A program made the translations under genes and the position numbers. A stretch of DNA of 64,000 bases from UBA4465 sp002292365 (GTDB lineage Bacteria > Bacteroidota > Bacteroidia > Cytophagales > Cyclobacteriaceae): positions 1-64,000 of the forward strand of contig CALSQY010000002.1 in assembly GCA_943788615.1 (NCBI GenBank), read 5' to 3'. The notes below the pieces were generated by a model, which saw only the letters and a list, made by a program, of their open reading frames with translations, did no database searches and was not told where the DNA came from. Positions 43,864 through 53,409 of this stretch are shown here, in pieces. Position 1 is the first letter of the stretch. The number at the start of each line of letters is the position of its first letter.

Positions 43864-44915
43864 GTCTTTTGGTTATAATGTGTTTGATAATAGGCTTGGT
43901 AAGCACCCGAAGTCACATGGCTTAACCAATGTTCATTTTCAAGATACCATTTTACCGTTTTTTTGAGGCCTTCTTCAAATTGTAAAGAGGGTTTCCAGCC
44001 CAGTTCATTGGCTAATTTTGAGGCGTCAATGGCATACCTTAAATCATGACCTGAGCGATCATTTACAAAAGTAATGAGCTGCGCCGAGGTGCCTGATGGC
44101 CGTTCCATGGCCTCGTCCATGAGGCGGCACAATAGATGGATCAAGTCTATGTTTTTCCATTCATTGAATCCACCAATATTATAGGTGTCCCCAACCTTTC
44201 CTTGGTGGAAAATAACGTCAATGGCACGGGCATGATCAATGACATAGAGCCAGTCTCGAATGTTTTTTCCTTTTCCGTAAATAGGAATGGGTTGATTGTT
44301 TTTAATATTATTGATGGCCAAGGGAATGAGTTTCTCAGGGAAATGATTGGGGCCGTAATTGTTTGAGCAATTGCTGATGACTATGGGGAGGTCATAGGTG
44401 TTGTGATAGGCCCGCACAAAAAAGTCAGAGGAGGCTTTGGAAGCCGAATAGGGGCTTTTGGGATCGTAAGCGGTGGTTTCGGTAAACAAGCCGTTTTCCC
44501 CAAGAGAGCCATATACCTCATCGGTTGAAACATGGTAAAACCTTTTATCAGAGGGCTCTTTTCCCCAAGCATCTTTGGCTATATTTAGTAAATTGACAGT
44601 TCCCAATACATTGGTTTGAACAAAATCTATGGGATGGGTTATCGATCGATCCACATGAGACTCGGCGGCCAAATGGATCACGCCGTCGAGTTCATGCTTG
44701 CTGAAAAGACTTTGTATTAAGGCAGTATCACAAATATCACCCATGATAAAATGATAATTGGGTACTTGCTCAACATCAACGAGATTTTGCAGATTACCGG
44801 CATAGGTCAGCTTATCAAGATTAAAAATTTCGTAGTGGGGATATTGTTGTACAAATCTTCGAACTACATGAGAACCAATGAATCCTGCACCTCCGGTAAT
44901 GAGAATTTTTTTCAT
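43860..44915 (-). CDS. rfbB: dTDP-glucose 4,6-dehydratase
   Basis: 351 residues from ATG 44915. TGGAGFIGSHVV cofactor loop, AAESHVDRSI, STDEVYGSLG and the YSASK active site are present with the SNNYGPNHFPEKLIP substrate loop. First dedicated step of dTDP-deoxysugar synthesis. First gene of a minus-strand run, divergent from ccmB over about 200 AT-rich bases. Confidence 0.97.
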   Translation of the reverse strand: MKKILITGGAGFIGSHVVRRFVQQYPHYEIFNLDKLTYAGNLQNLVDVEQVPNYHFIMGDICDTALIQSLFSKHELDGVIHLAAESHVDRSITHPIDFVQTNVLGTVNLLNIAKDAWGKEPSDKRFYHVSTDEVYGSLGENGLFTETTAYDPKSPYSASKASSDFFVRAYHNTYDLPIVISNCSNNYGPNHFPEKLIPLAINNIKNNQPIPIYGKGKNIRDWLYVIDHARAIDVIFHQGKVGDTYNIGGFNEWKNIDLIHLLCRLMDEAMERPSGTSAQLITFVNDRSGHDLRYAIDASKLANELGWKPSLQFEEGLKKTVKWYLENEHWLSHVTSGAYQAYYQTHYNQKT

Positions 44916-45123
44916 GAAAAAGTATATCAATATTCAATAGATTTTGGCAAATATAGCCATAGTTAATAAGTGTTTGTCAAAGCTTAATAGTTTTTGTTTT
45001 TAATTCTTTTACCCACTGATCAGCCGAAGAACATAAGTGGTTTAATAAAGGTATTTTTCTTGGATGAAGGATTATTCCTTGTAAATGCGTAAAACCCTCG
45101 GCTTTCAACCTTATTTTTGTTTC

Positions 45124-45774
45124 ATGGATCAGATCATCGCCTTGATAAAGAAAGATTTATTGGTTGATTTTAGACAAAAATACGTCGTTGCGGGGATCGC
45201 ATTATATGTTTTTGCGACCATTTATATTGCTTATTTGGCCTTCAATAACGTGATTACTCCCGCCATTTGGAATGCGCTGTTTTGGTTGATTTTGTTATTT
45301 TCAAGTATCACAGGTCTCGGTAAAAGTTTTGGCCAGGAGGCCCATCGTTCTCATTATTATTATTACTTAGCGAAGCCTGTCCATATTTTAACTGCGAAAC
45401 TTATTTATTACGGTTTTTATGAGATTTTGTTGGTCTTATTATTGGCTGTGATATTTAATCTTTTTTTGGGATTTCCTGTTGAGAATCCGTCCCTGTTTTT
45501 AGTTAATCTGTTGGCAGGAGCGAGCGGCTTGTCGGTATGCTTCACGCTGATCGCTTCTATTGCTGCGAAATCTGACAATGGATCTCATTTCATGCCCATA
45601 CTGGCTTTTCCAGTAATTATCCCTGTTTTATTACTTGCGGTAACCAATTCTAGAAAAGTTGTTTTTGGAGCCTCTTTAGCTGATATTTCTGGAAACCTCT
45701 TGGTATTGGTCTGTTTTAATGTGATTATCATTGCGCTGTCATTTATTTTATTCCCTTACAGTTGGAAAAATTGA
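45124..45774 (+). CDS. ccmB: Heme exporter subunit CcmB
   Basis: 216 residues from ATG 45124 (MDQIIALIKKDLLVDFRQKY); six hydrophobic helices. KDLLVDFRQK and the AHRSHYYYYLAKP segment fit CcmB of Bacteroidota. It forms the membrane part of the CcmAB ABC transporter in cytochrome c maturation. The ATPase subunit CcmA is not next to it. First gene of ccmBCDEF. Confidence 0.9.
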   Translation: MDQIIALIKKDLLVDFRQKYVVAGIALYVFATIYIAYLAFNNVITPAIWNALFWLILLFSSITGLGKSFGQEAHRSHYYYYLAKPVHILTAKLIYYGFYEILLVLLLAVIFNLFLGFPVENPSLFLVNLLAGASGLSVCFTLIASIAAKSDNGSHFMPILAFPVIIPVLLLAVTNSRKVVFGASLADISGNLLVLVCFNVIIIALSFILFPYSWKN

Positions 45775-45775
45775 T

Positions 45776-46450
45776 ATGAAATACTTAATGAAAGCGTATT
45801 GGTGGAAACTAATGACTGTAATTTTGCTTATTTATACAGTGATTGGAGGGTTCTTAATGCCCACACCTAGATTGCCGATTCTCAATGAGACTATCAGAAT
45901 TTTACATTTTCACGTACCTATGTGGTTTGGCATGATTATTATGTTTATTGTTTCTGTATTTTATGCCATCAAATATTTATCCACCAAAAATTTAATGTAC
46001 GACTTGTATGCCGAGCATTTGGTCAATATTGGGGTCATGTTTGGTGTCTTAGGCATCGTTTCAGGTATGATTTGGGCTAATTTTACTTGGGGAGAGCCCT
46101 GGAGCAATGATCCTAAACAAAACGCATCTGCGGTTGCCTTGCTGATATATTTTGCACTGATTATTTTAAGGGGATCTTTACAAGATGATCATCAGAAGGC
46201 CAGATTGGGTGCGGTGTACAATATTTTTGCCTTTGCTGTTTTAATTCCCTTATTGTTTGTACTCCCTAGAATGACGGACAGTTTGCATCCGGGAAATGGT
46301 GGAAATCCTGCCTTTGGACAATATGATTTGGACAGTGATTTGAGACTGGTATTCTATCCAGCCGTCTTGGGGTGGACTTTTTTAGGGTTTTGGATGGCGA
46401 CCCTAAAAATAAGAGCGGCGAGTCTTCAAAAACATTTAGATTATGAATAG
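45776..46450 (+). CDS. ccmC: Heme-handling protein CcmC/CcsA
   Basis: 224 residues from ATG 45776, two bases after the ccmB stop. Six helices with the tryptophan-rich heme-binding motif (ANFTWGEPWSNDPKQNAS) and histidines in LHFHVPMWF and SLHPGNGG. CcmC delivers heme to CcmE. The region between 45731 and 45776 is inside ccmB and not part of the gene. Confidence 0.93.
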   Translation: MKYLMKAYWWKLMTVILLIYTVIGGFLMPTPRLPILNETIRILHFHVPMWFGMIIMFIVSVFYAIKYLSTKNLMYDLYAEHLVNIGVMFGVLGIVSGMIWANFTWGEPWSNDPKQNASAVALLIYFALIILRGSLQDDHQKARLGAVYNIFAFAVLIPLLFVLPRMTDSLHPGNGGNPAFGQYDLDSDLRLVFYPAVLGWTFLGFWMATLKIRAASLQKHLDYE

Positions 46451-46667
46451 AATAATGAAATTATTTTTTTTGCTCTTCTTTTTAAGCCTTCAGTTGATTG
46501 CCCGATCTCAATCTCAGATTGAGATGGCAGATGATTTTAGAGGAGAAGGAAAAATTTATGTAGTGATCATGGTAGTACTTCTTTTATTAGGGGGAATTTT
46601 TTTTACCCTATTTAGGTTCGATAAAAGACTAAGTCAATTGGAAAAGCAAATGGGAGAGGAAAAATGA
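46443..46667 (+). CDS. CcmD-like small membrane protein
   Basis: 74 residues, overlapping ccmC by 8 bases and ccmE by four. Signal-like N-terminus (LFFLLFFLSLQLIARSQS), one further helix (KIYVVIMVVLLLLGGIFFTLF) and a short charged tail (RFDKRLSQLEKQ). Size, position and topology match CcmD of other Bacteroidota, which stabilises the CcmC-CcmE complex. Sequence identity to canonical CcmD cannot be judged by eye. Confidence 0.8.
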   Translation: MNRIMKLFFLLFFLSLQLIARSQSQIEMADDFRGEGKIYVVIMVVLLLLGGIFFTLFRFDKRLSQLEKQMGEEK

Positions 46668-47068
46668 AAAAGTCACACATCATAGGCATTTTGGTCATCG
46701 CCATGGCCATAGGAATTATCCTCACTACTGCTGGAGACGCCAGTAGTTATGTCACTTTTGAGGAGGCGAAGCGCCGTGAATCTGATGGAGATAGGTCCAA
46801 AATTCATGTGGTAGGAAAGCTCAAAAAAAGTGAGACAGATCAAGTAACGGGTATTATACCTATGGATGACCAACTCTCTTTCACTTTTGTGATGTTAGAC
46901 GAGAATGAGGCAGAGCAAAAAGTATTTCACCCCAATCCCATCCCACAAGATTTTGATCGATCTGAACAAGTAGTGGTCGTGGGTTCTTATCGAAAAGATG
47001 TATTTGTCGCCGACAAAATCCTTTTAAAATGCCCTTCCAAATATCAGGAAGAAGAAATTAAAATTTAG
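46664..47068 (+). CDS. ccmE: Cytochrome c maturation heme chaperone CcmE, CxxxY type
   Basis: 134 residues: an N-terminal membrane anchor (IIGILVIAMAIGIILTTA) and the OB-like domain with KIHVVGKLKKS. The heme-attachment site is LKCPSKY, with Cys123 and Tyr127, in place of the HxxxY of proteobacterial CcmE. This CxxxY variant is known from archaea and some bacteria and goes with a System I that lacks CcmH. Coupled to ccmD by a four-base overlap and to ccmF after four bases. Confidence 0.92.
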   Translation: MKKSHIIGILVIAMAIGIILTTAGDASSYVTFEEAKRRESDGDRSKIHVVGKLKKSETDQVTGIIPMDDQLSFTFVMLDENEAEQKVFHPNPIPQDFDRSEQVVVVGSYRKDVFVADKILLKCPSKYQEEEIKI

Positions 47069-47071
47069 CAG

Positions 47072-49591
47072 ATGGTTCATTATTTGATAGGTAACCTAGG
47101 TCATCTGATGATTATTCTTTCATTGGTCACCGCACTCGTTTCTTGCGTCGCTTATTTCAAAGCAACACAAAGCAATGACCATACGTGGGAGCGGTATGCG
47201 GATTGGAGCTATTATGGCCACGTGTTGAGTTTGATCGGCGTTTTGACGGTGCTGTTTTTAATCATTAATAAGCATTATTTTGAATACCATTATGCATGGA
47301 ATTATTCATCCAAATACTTGCCCATTTACTATCAGATTTCTAGTTTTTGGAATGGGCAAGAAGGATCCTTTCTTCTTTGGATGTTTTGGAATGCGATGTT
47401 GGGCTTGGTATTGATCAAAACCAATAAATTTTGGAAACCTTCGGTAATGGCCGTCATGACCTTTACCCAGTTTTGTTTGACAACCTTGATTCTAGGTGTT
47501 GTTATTTTTGAATTGAAGATCGGCAGTTCTCCCTTTTTATTACTTCGAGATGTAGTTCAGGATGCCATTTTTGTAGTGAATCCCGAATTTATTCCTGAAG
47601 ATGGCAATGGCTTGAATCCTTTGCTCCAAAATTATTGGATGGTCATCCATCCCCCGACGTTGTTCTTAGGATTTTCGAGTACTGTAGTTCCTTTTGCTTA
47701 TGCGATTGCGGGCTTGTGGACAGGTAAATACAATGAATGGATCAGACCTGCGCTGCCTTGGGCACAATTTGCAGCCATGATTTTGGGTATAGGTATTTTA
47801 ATGGGTGCCTATTGGGCTTATGAAACCTTGAATTTTGGAGGCTATTGGAACTGGGATCCTGTTGAGAATGCCATCTATATTCCTTGGCTCACTTTGATCG
47901 CAGCCATCCATACAATGATTGCTTACAAAAAGAATGAAAATGCATTAAAGGCAGCCCTCATATTGGTTTTGGTGACCTATTTGCTTATTTTGTATTCTAC
48001 CTTTCTCACTCGGAGCGGGGTGCTTGGAGAGACCTCAGTTCACTCTTTTACTGACCTCGGATTATCTGGGCAGTTGCTACTTTTTCTAGTTTTATTCCTG
48101 GTGGGATGTGCCTTGCTGTTGGTGCGTGTTTGGAAAAAAATACCCTCAACAGATGGGGAAATGTCTGCTTATTCTAGAGAATTTTGGATTTTCATGGGGG
48201 CAACTGTGCTTTGCTTGATGGCCTTTCAAATTATTATACCTACTTCCATACCTGTTTACAATGAGGTATTGGGTCTTTTTGGTATTGCCTCCAATTTAGC
48301 TCCACCGGCTGATCCAGTACAATTTTATTCTAAATTTCAATTGTGGTTTGCAGTAGGCATTGCCCTATTATCGGGGACAGGTCAGTTTTTTTGGTGGAAG
48401 CGGATGAACTTTCAAGATTTCAAAATAGAAATTCAAAAGCCCTTAATGATTTCATTGTTAATCTCAGCACTCATATTTGTTTTAGCGGAAGTACGAGAAT
48501 TTCCTTACATGATTTTATTGACTGCCAGTATCTATTCAATTACTGCCAATTTTGCTATTTTATTACGTTTGAAGCGGACCAACGTTAAACTTTCAGGAGG
48601 TTCCATTGCGCACATAGGTATAGGATTGATGTTGATTGGGATTCTCTTTTCTTCTGGCTACAGTAAAATTCTTTCTAAAAACAATACAGGATTGCTCTAC
48701 AGTAATGAGTTTCCCGATGAGATTAATTTGAATAATCTATTGCTTTTTTTGAATGAACCGCGGGAGATGGGTGATTATTCGCTGGTGTATAGAGGCATGC
48801 GAAAAAAGACCAGGGATTTGGGATATATTGATGCCAATTTACTCTCGGAAACAGACAATCCATTGATTTTGGAGGCCACTGATGATATTTATGTTGCCTC
48901 AGAATTGAGGGCATCTAAGGGAGATCAGATTCGTATTACCAATAATGAAAACTCGTATTTTGAAGTATTGTATGACAAGGACGATGGTGATCATTTTGCG
49001 TTGTACCCACGCGTGCAGTTGAATGACCAAATGGGCACCGTTTACTCACCTGACATCAGTAGAACCCTTACTGCAGACATGTATACGCATGTAAGAACGT
49101 TCCCTGATCCGGCTCAGGAAACCGACTGGGGAGAGGTTCAAGAGTACCAAGTGGCGGTTGGGGATGACTTTTTTATTAATGATTATGTCGCGACGTTTAA
49201 AAAAATGGAACGCGTTGATCAAGTAGAGGGTGTGACATTGATGAAAAACGACGTAGCGGTAAAAGCCGTTATTGAGATACAAGGAGAATATCAAAATTAT
49301 CTAGCTACTCCGATTTATTTGATTAAAGATCAGATGGCGGGCAAAATACCTGCTACAGTCTATGATCTAGCGGCACGGATTACTGTTGAGTCCATAGATC
49401 CTGAAACAGACAGTTTCACTTTTGGGGTGCAACGGACTCAAAAAGATTGGATCATCATGGAGGCAGTAGAAAAGCCCTACATCAACTTGCTCTGGATCGG
49501 TACTTTATTGCTGTGCTTTGGATTTTTTATTGCTATTTTACGTAGATATGAAGATTTCATGATTTTTCGTAACAAAGGATTAGAGTCATAA
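47072..49591 (+). CDS. ccmF: Cytochrome c heme lyase subunit CcmF
   Basis: 839 residues, many helices. The tryptophan-rich heme loop GGYWNWDPVENAIYIPWL at about residue 260, the conserved histidine segments MVIHPPTLFLGF and FLTRSGVLGETSVHSF, and a large C-terminal periplasmic domain are present. Attaches heme to apocytochrome c. Ends the ccm run; no ccmG or ccmH follows. Confidence 0.95.
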   Translation: MVHYLIGNLGHLMIILSLVTALVSCVAYFKATQSNDHTWERYADWSYYGHVLSLIGVLTVLFLIINKHYFEYHYAWNYSSKYLPIYYQISSFWNGQEGSFLLWMFWNAMLGLVLIKTNKFWKPSVMAVMTFTQFCLTTLILGVVIFELKIGSSPFLLLRDVVQDAIFVVNPEFIPEDGNGLNPLLQNYWMVIHPPTLFLGFSSTVVPFAYAIAGLWTGKYNEWIRPALPWAQFAAMILGIGILMGAYWAYETLNFGGYWNWDPVENAIYIPWLTLIAAIHTMIAYKKNENALKAALILVLVTYLLILYSTFLTRSGVLGETSVHSFTDLGLSGQLLLFLVLFLVGCALLLVRVWKKIPSTDGEMSAYSREFWIFMGATVLCLMAFQIIIPTSIPVYNEVLGLFGIASNLAPPADPVQFYSKFQLWFAVGIALLSGTGQFFWWKRMNFQDFKIEIQKPLMISLLISALIFVLAEVREFPYMILLTASIYSITANFAILLRLKRTNVKLSGGSIAHIGIGLMLIGILFSSGYSKILSKNNTGLLYSNEFPDEINLNNLLLFLNEPREMGDYSLVYRGMRKKTRDLGYIDANLLSETDNPLILEATDDIYVASELRASKGDQIRITNNENSYFEVLYDKDDGDHFALYPRVQLNDQMGTVYSPDISRTLTADMYTHVRTFPDPAQETDWGEVQEYQVAVGDDFFINDYVATFKKMERVDQVEGVTLMKNDVAVKAVIEIQGEYQNYLATPIYLIKDQMAGKIPATVYDLAARITVESIDPETDSFTFGVQRTQKDWIIMEAVEKPYINLLWIGTLLLCFGFFIAILRRYEDFMIFRNKGLES

Positions 49592-49603
49592 AAAAGAGAC
49601 AAT

Positions 49604-50374
49604 GTGTCTTTAAGAATAGCTATTATTGGAGGTGGAAATGTAGCTACCCATTTTTTTAAGTCACTTGGTGAGAGAAGTGTCCGGAAAATTTTTGTGCGAA
49701 AAAAAGAAGAAAATTCACACCTCCCTTTGTCACTTTTATCCGAGTCAAAAGATTTAAGAACATTAGACTTAGCCATAATTATCATCGCTGTATCGGATGA
49801 TCAAATTATAAATGTTATGACTAACTACCATTTTGATCCGGATCAGATTATTCTTCATACTGCAGGATCTGTGGATATGGATGTAATCCATCAAAAGCAT
49901 GCAAAATGTGGCGTACTTTACCCGTTAATGACGCTTTCCAAAGAAGACATTATTGATTACGAGCAAATGCCCTTATTAATTGAAGGAAGTGAGGAATCTG
50001 TTTTGTTGATCACCCAACTGGCTGAAAGTATCAGTCAACGTGTGGCTTATTTTGATTCTCAAAATCGAAAAATCATTCATTTGGTCGCTGTCATTGCCAA
50101 TAATTTTACCACTTCACTTCTTTGGGACGTAGAAAAAATTATTAAAAAGCATCAATTGGATAAGCATTTATTGGTACCTCTTATGGAACAGACCATGCAT
50201 AAAGCTTTCAACTTGGGGGGCGCAAAGTCTATGACAGGGCCTGCGGTAAGAAAGGATCAGAATATCATAGATGTGCAGTTAGGTTTATTAAATCAAGATC
50301 CTGAAATACTCGATTTATATCAATTTTTCACCCATCGCATTCAAAAAACCAAAAGTGAGCCATCTGATAGCTGA
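49604..50374 (+). CDS. Rossmann-like DUF2520 protein
   Basis: 256 residues from a GTG at 49604. The N-terminal dinucleotide fold GGGNVATHF, AVSDDQI and HTAGSVDMDVI is followed by a helical DUF2520 domain with NNFTTSLLWDVE and GPAVRKDQNIIDVQL. Related to F420-dependent NADP/ketopantoate-like reductases; the substrate is unknown. The next gene starts within its 3' end (20-base overlap). Confidence 0.88.
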   Translation: MSLRIAIIGGGNVATHFFKSLGERSVRKIFVRKKEENSHLPLSLLSESKDLRTLDLAIIIIAVSDDQIINVMTNYHFDPDQIILHTAGSVDMDVIHQKHAKCGVLYPLMTLSKEDIIDYEQMPLLIEGSEESVLLITQLAESISQRVAYFDSQNRKIIHLVAVIANNFTTSLLWDVEKIIKKHQLDKHLLVPLMEQTMHKAFNLGGAKSMTGPAVRKDQNIIDVQLGLLNQDPEILDLYQFFTHRIQKTKSEPSDS

Positions 50375-51212
50375 CATCAAAGGCCTTACCAAAGCCATTA
50401 GAATTCCCCATCTTTTTGGTATTGTATTAGTGCAATTCTTAACGGCATCATATCTCATCAAGGTCCCAAATGAAGTGGTTTTAAGTTGGGAATTTATCTT
50501 GCTAACCGTTTCAATTACGATACTTGGCGCAGCAGGATTTTTGATCAACGATTATTATGATCAAAAGATTGATTTAATCAATCGACCAGATCGGGTTGTC
50601 GTGGGCATACATTTACGTCGTCGTCTTGTATTGGCAGCTCACATGGGCTTATCAATTTTAGCGATTATGATTGGTTTATGGATAGAGCTGTGGTTGGGAC
50701 TTTTTAATTTTTTTGCGTCTTTTATGTTATGGCTCCATAGTAACTATTTCAGGAGAGTACTGCTGTTGGGTAATATTATGGTGGCTCTGATGCATGTCAT
50801 GATCATCTTAGTGGTCGCTATGTATTTTCAAGCCTACAACACCTTATTACTTGCCTATTCTTTGTTTGCTTATTTAGCTATTTTTATCCGAGAAATCGTA
50901 AAGGATCTTAAGGGGGTAAGGGGTGATGCCACCTACGGAGCGGAAACTATTTCGGTAATCTGGGGGATTAGAGCAGCTAAAAAATTTATTTATCTATCTA
51001 TTTTCTGTGGTATTATTTGCATAATCTATTTTTTGGATGGTAAGTTTCCCACGAATTCAGCCACTTATTTCTTAGCTTTAATGCCTTTTTTGGTTTGGTT
51101 TATCTATCGAATCTACACAGCCGATACCCAATCACATTATCGAACCTTGAAAAAGAGTATTGATTGGATCATTTTATCTGGTATCTTAAGTATATTTTTA
51201 ATTCATGAATAA
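50355..51212 (+). CDS. UbiA-family prenyltransferase (geranylgeranylglycerol-phosphate synthase-like)
   Basis: 285 residues, GTG start at 50355; about eight helices. First aspartate motif NDYYDQKIDLINRPDR (about 72-87) and second REIVKDLKGVRGD are the UbiA catalytic pairs. The Bacteroidota members next to DUF2520 genes are annotated as geranylgeranylglycerol-phosphate geranylgeranyltransferase, but the lipid product here is not known. Overlaps both neighbours. Confidence 0.85.
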   Translation: MSHLIADIKGLTKAIRIPHLFGIVLVQFLTASYLIKVPNEVVLSWEFILLTVSITILGAAGFLINDYYDQKIDLINRPDRVVVGIHLRRRLVLAAHMGLSILAIMIGLWIELWLGLFNFFASFMLWLHSNYFRRVLLLGNIMVALMHVMIILVVAMYFQAYNTLLLAYSLFAYLAIFIREIVKDLKGVRGDATYGAETISVIWGIRAAKKFIYLSIFCGIICIIYFLDGKFPTNSATYFLALMPFLVWFIYRIYTADTQSHYRTLKKSIDWIILSGILSIFLIHE

Positions 51213-51777
51213 GTGTAGTATTGCCATTTTTGCTTCAGGGGACGGGTCTAATGCGGAAAATATCATTAACTATTTCAAAGGTAATGACGCTGTTAATGTG
51301 GTGCTTATTGTCTCAAACAGAGCAGGTGCTGGAGTGCTCCAACGTGCTAAGAAACTTGAAGTGCCCCATTTACTTTCTCAGCGAGAGGAATTAAATAATC
51401 CAACATTTCTGCTCTTATTGGAGCAGCAAAAAATCGATCTGATCGTTTTGGCTGGATTTATTTTGAAAATCCCTACCTACTTAATTGCCGCTTTCTCTGC
51501 TCGTATCATCAATATACATCCTGCTTTACTCCCCAAATATGGAGGCAAAGGTATGTATGGTGATCAGGTTCATAAGTCCGTTTTGTTAAATAAAGAGCGT
51601 CAATCAGGGATTACCATTCATTTGGTTAACGAGCATTATGATGAAGGTAAAATACTCTTCCAAAAAAGTTGTGAAGTCATGGCGGATGATGAGGTCAGGG
51701 ATTTGGCTGAAAGAATTCATCAACTTGAATATCAATATTTTCCTAAAATTATAGAAGATTACATTAATAGATTCTAA
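51205..51777 (+). CDS. purN: Phosphoribosylglycinamide formyltransferase
   Basis: 190 residues. SIAIFASGDGSNAENII, INIHPALLPKYGGKGMYG and HLVNEHYDEGKIL place the catalytic Asn-His-Asp and the folate-binding loop. Third step of purine synthesis using 10-formyl-THF. Overlaps the UbiA gene by 8 bases and is followed by purH. Confidence 0.95.
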   Translation: MNKCSIAIFASGDGSNAENIINYFKGNDAVNVVLIVSNRAGAGVLQRAKKLEVPHLLSQREELNNPTFLLLLEQQKIDLIVLAGFILKIPTYLIAAFSARIINIHPALLPKYGGKGMYGDQVHKSVLLNKERQSGITIHLVNEHYDEGKILFQKSCEVMADDEVRDLAERIHQLEYQYFPKIIEDYINRF

Positions 51778-51795
51778 TCTCTTTTTAATTGTGTT

Positions 51796-51803
51796 TACTT
51801 TTG
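51796..51803 (+). promoter_or_regulatory. Possible -7 box between purN and purH
   Basis: TACTTTTG matches TAnnTTTG exactly, 19 bases before the purH ATG, giving a very short leader. No matching -33 element was found. Confidence 0.3.
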
Positions 51804-51822
51804 CTTTTTAGAAAAATAATTC

Positions 51823-53349
51823 ATGAAAGACTGTAAGATAAAATCTGCCCTAATTTCGGTTTACAACAAAGAGGGACTCGAACCCATTGTTAAAAAATTA
51901 TCTCACCTAGGCGTAGAGATATATTCTACCGGCGGCACCTATGCTTTCATTGATCAATTGGGCATAAAAGTGACCTTAGTCGAGGATGTGACGGAATATC
52001 CATCTATTTTCGGAGGGAGGGTCAAAACCTTACATCCTAAAATTTTTGGAGGCGTATTGAACAGAAGAGCAGATGCTGGAGATGCTGCGGAGAAAAAGAA
52101 ATATAACATCCCAGATATTGACCTAGTGATCGTAGACCTTTATCCTTTTGAGGAAACGGTTTCTTCTGGGGGAACCATGGAGGAAATTATCGAGAAAATA
52201 GACATCGGAGGCATTGCCTTGATCCGAGGAGCAGCTAAAAACTTCACTGATGTGCTGATTATCTCCTCTAGAAATTATTACGGGGCATTTTTAGACTTGC
52301 TTGAGAAGGGCGATGGCCTCACGACAGTGGATCAAAGAAAATCATTTGCATTACAAGCTTTCCATGTTTCCTCTCATTATGATACGGCCATTTTTAATTT
52401 TATGAATGGATCCAAGGAGTTGCCCGTGCACAAAGTTAGCTATGAGCAAAAAAAATCTTTAAGATACGGTGAAAATCCACATCAAGAAGGAGTTTTCTAC
52501 GGGGATTTGAATGCCTATTTTGATCAATTGGGAGGTAAGGATATTTCTTATAATAATTTAATAGATATTGAAGCTGCGGTCCAAATCATTGCTGAATTTG
52601 ATGAAGAACTAGTGTTTGGTATTTTAAAGCATAACAATACTTGTGGCTTTGCCTTAGACTCAAATGCCAAAGCGGCATATCTTAAGGCGTATCAAGCGGA
52701 CAGTACTTCGGCCTTTGGAGGGATTTTAGTCTGTAATAAAGAAATAGACCTGTCCGCGGCTAAAGAAATTCATAAACTATTTTTTGAAATTATTATTGCG
52801 CCTTCCTATGCCAAAGAGGCCTTGAAATTGCTGCAACAAAAAGCAAACAGGATTATCCTTGTTCAGAAAAAAAGTTTTGAGGGCAAAGAGCAATTCAAAT
52901 CTTTGTTAAATGGTATCGTTATTCAGGATTATAACGGTGCAACGGATCAGTTAAGTGATTTGAAGAGTGTAACTCAAAGGAAGCCTTCGCAAGCAGAAAT
53001 TGACAACTTACTTTTTGCATCAAAATTGTGCAAGCATTCCAAATCAAATACAATTGTGCTGACTAATAATCATCAGTTATTGGCTAGCGGTGTAGGGCAG
53101 ACCTCTCGAGTAGATGCCTTAGAGCAGGCGATTGTAAAGGCAAAGAAGTTTGGATTTGATTTACATGGAGCGGTGATGGCCTCTGATGCCTTTTTCCCAT
53201 TTCCAGACTGCGTAGAAATAGCTGGAGTTGCAGGTATTACCGCCATCATTCAACCGGGAGGGTCTATTAATGATCAGTTATCCATTGATATGTGTGATCA
53301 GAAAAATTTAGCTATGGTCCTTAGTGGGCGTCGTCATTTTAAACATTAG
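51823..53349 (+). CDS. purH: Bifunctional AICAR transformylase/IMP cyclohydrolase
   Basis: 508 residues. N-terminal MGS-like cyclohydrolase domain (ALISVYNKEGLEPIVK, STGGTYAFI, GRVKTLHPKIFGG), then the transformylase domain with KSLRYGENPHQEG, LKHNNTCGFA, SAFGGILVCN and DAFFPFPDCVEIA. Performs the last two steps to IMP. Followed 60 bases later by mreB. Confidence 0.97.
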   Translation: MKDCKIKSALISVYNKEGLEPIVKKLSHLGVEIYSTGGTYAFIDQLGIKVTLVEDVTEYPSIFGGRVKTLHPKIFGGVLNRRADAGDAAEKKKYNIPDIDLVIVDLYPFEETVSSGGTMEEIIEKIDIGGIALIRGAAKNFTDVLIISSRNYYGAFLDLLEKGDGLTTVDQRKSFALQAFHVSSHYDTAIFNFMNGSKELPVHKVSYEQKKSLRYGENPHQEGVFYGDLNAYFDQLGGKDISYNNLIDIEAAVQIIAEFDEELVFGILKHNNTCGFALDSNAKAAYLKAYQADSTSAFGGILVCNKEIDLSAAKEIHKLFFEIIIAPSYAKEALKLLQQKANRIILVQKKSFEGKEQFKSLLNGIVIQDYNGATDQLSDLKSVTQRKPSQAEIDNLLFASKLCKHSKSNTIVLTNNHQLLASGVGQTSRVDALEQAIVKAKKFGFDLHGAVMASDAFFPFPDCVEIAGVAGITAIIQPGGSINDQLSIDMCDQKNLAMVLSGRRHFKH

Positions 53350-53409
53350 ATCTAGATTTAAAAAGATTTATTATATTGTAATAAAATAAATAAGTGGAGT
53401 AATAATAAT

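Noticed and set aside
45112..45119. TATTTTTG as ccmB -7 box
   Set aside because: It is so close to the ATG at 45124 that transcription would start at or after the start codon, and no -33 box is at the right distance.
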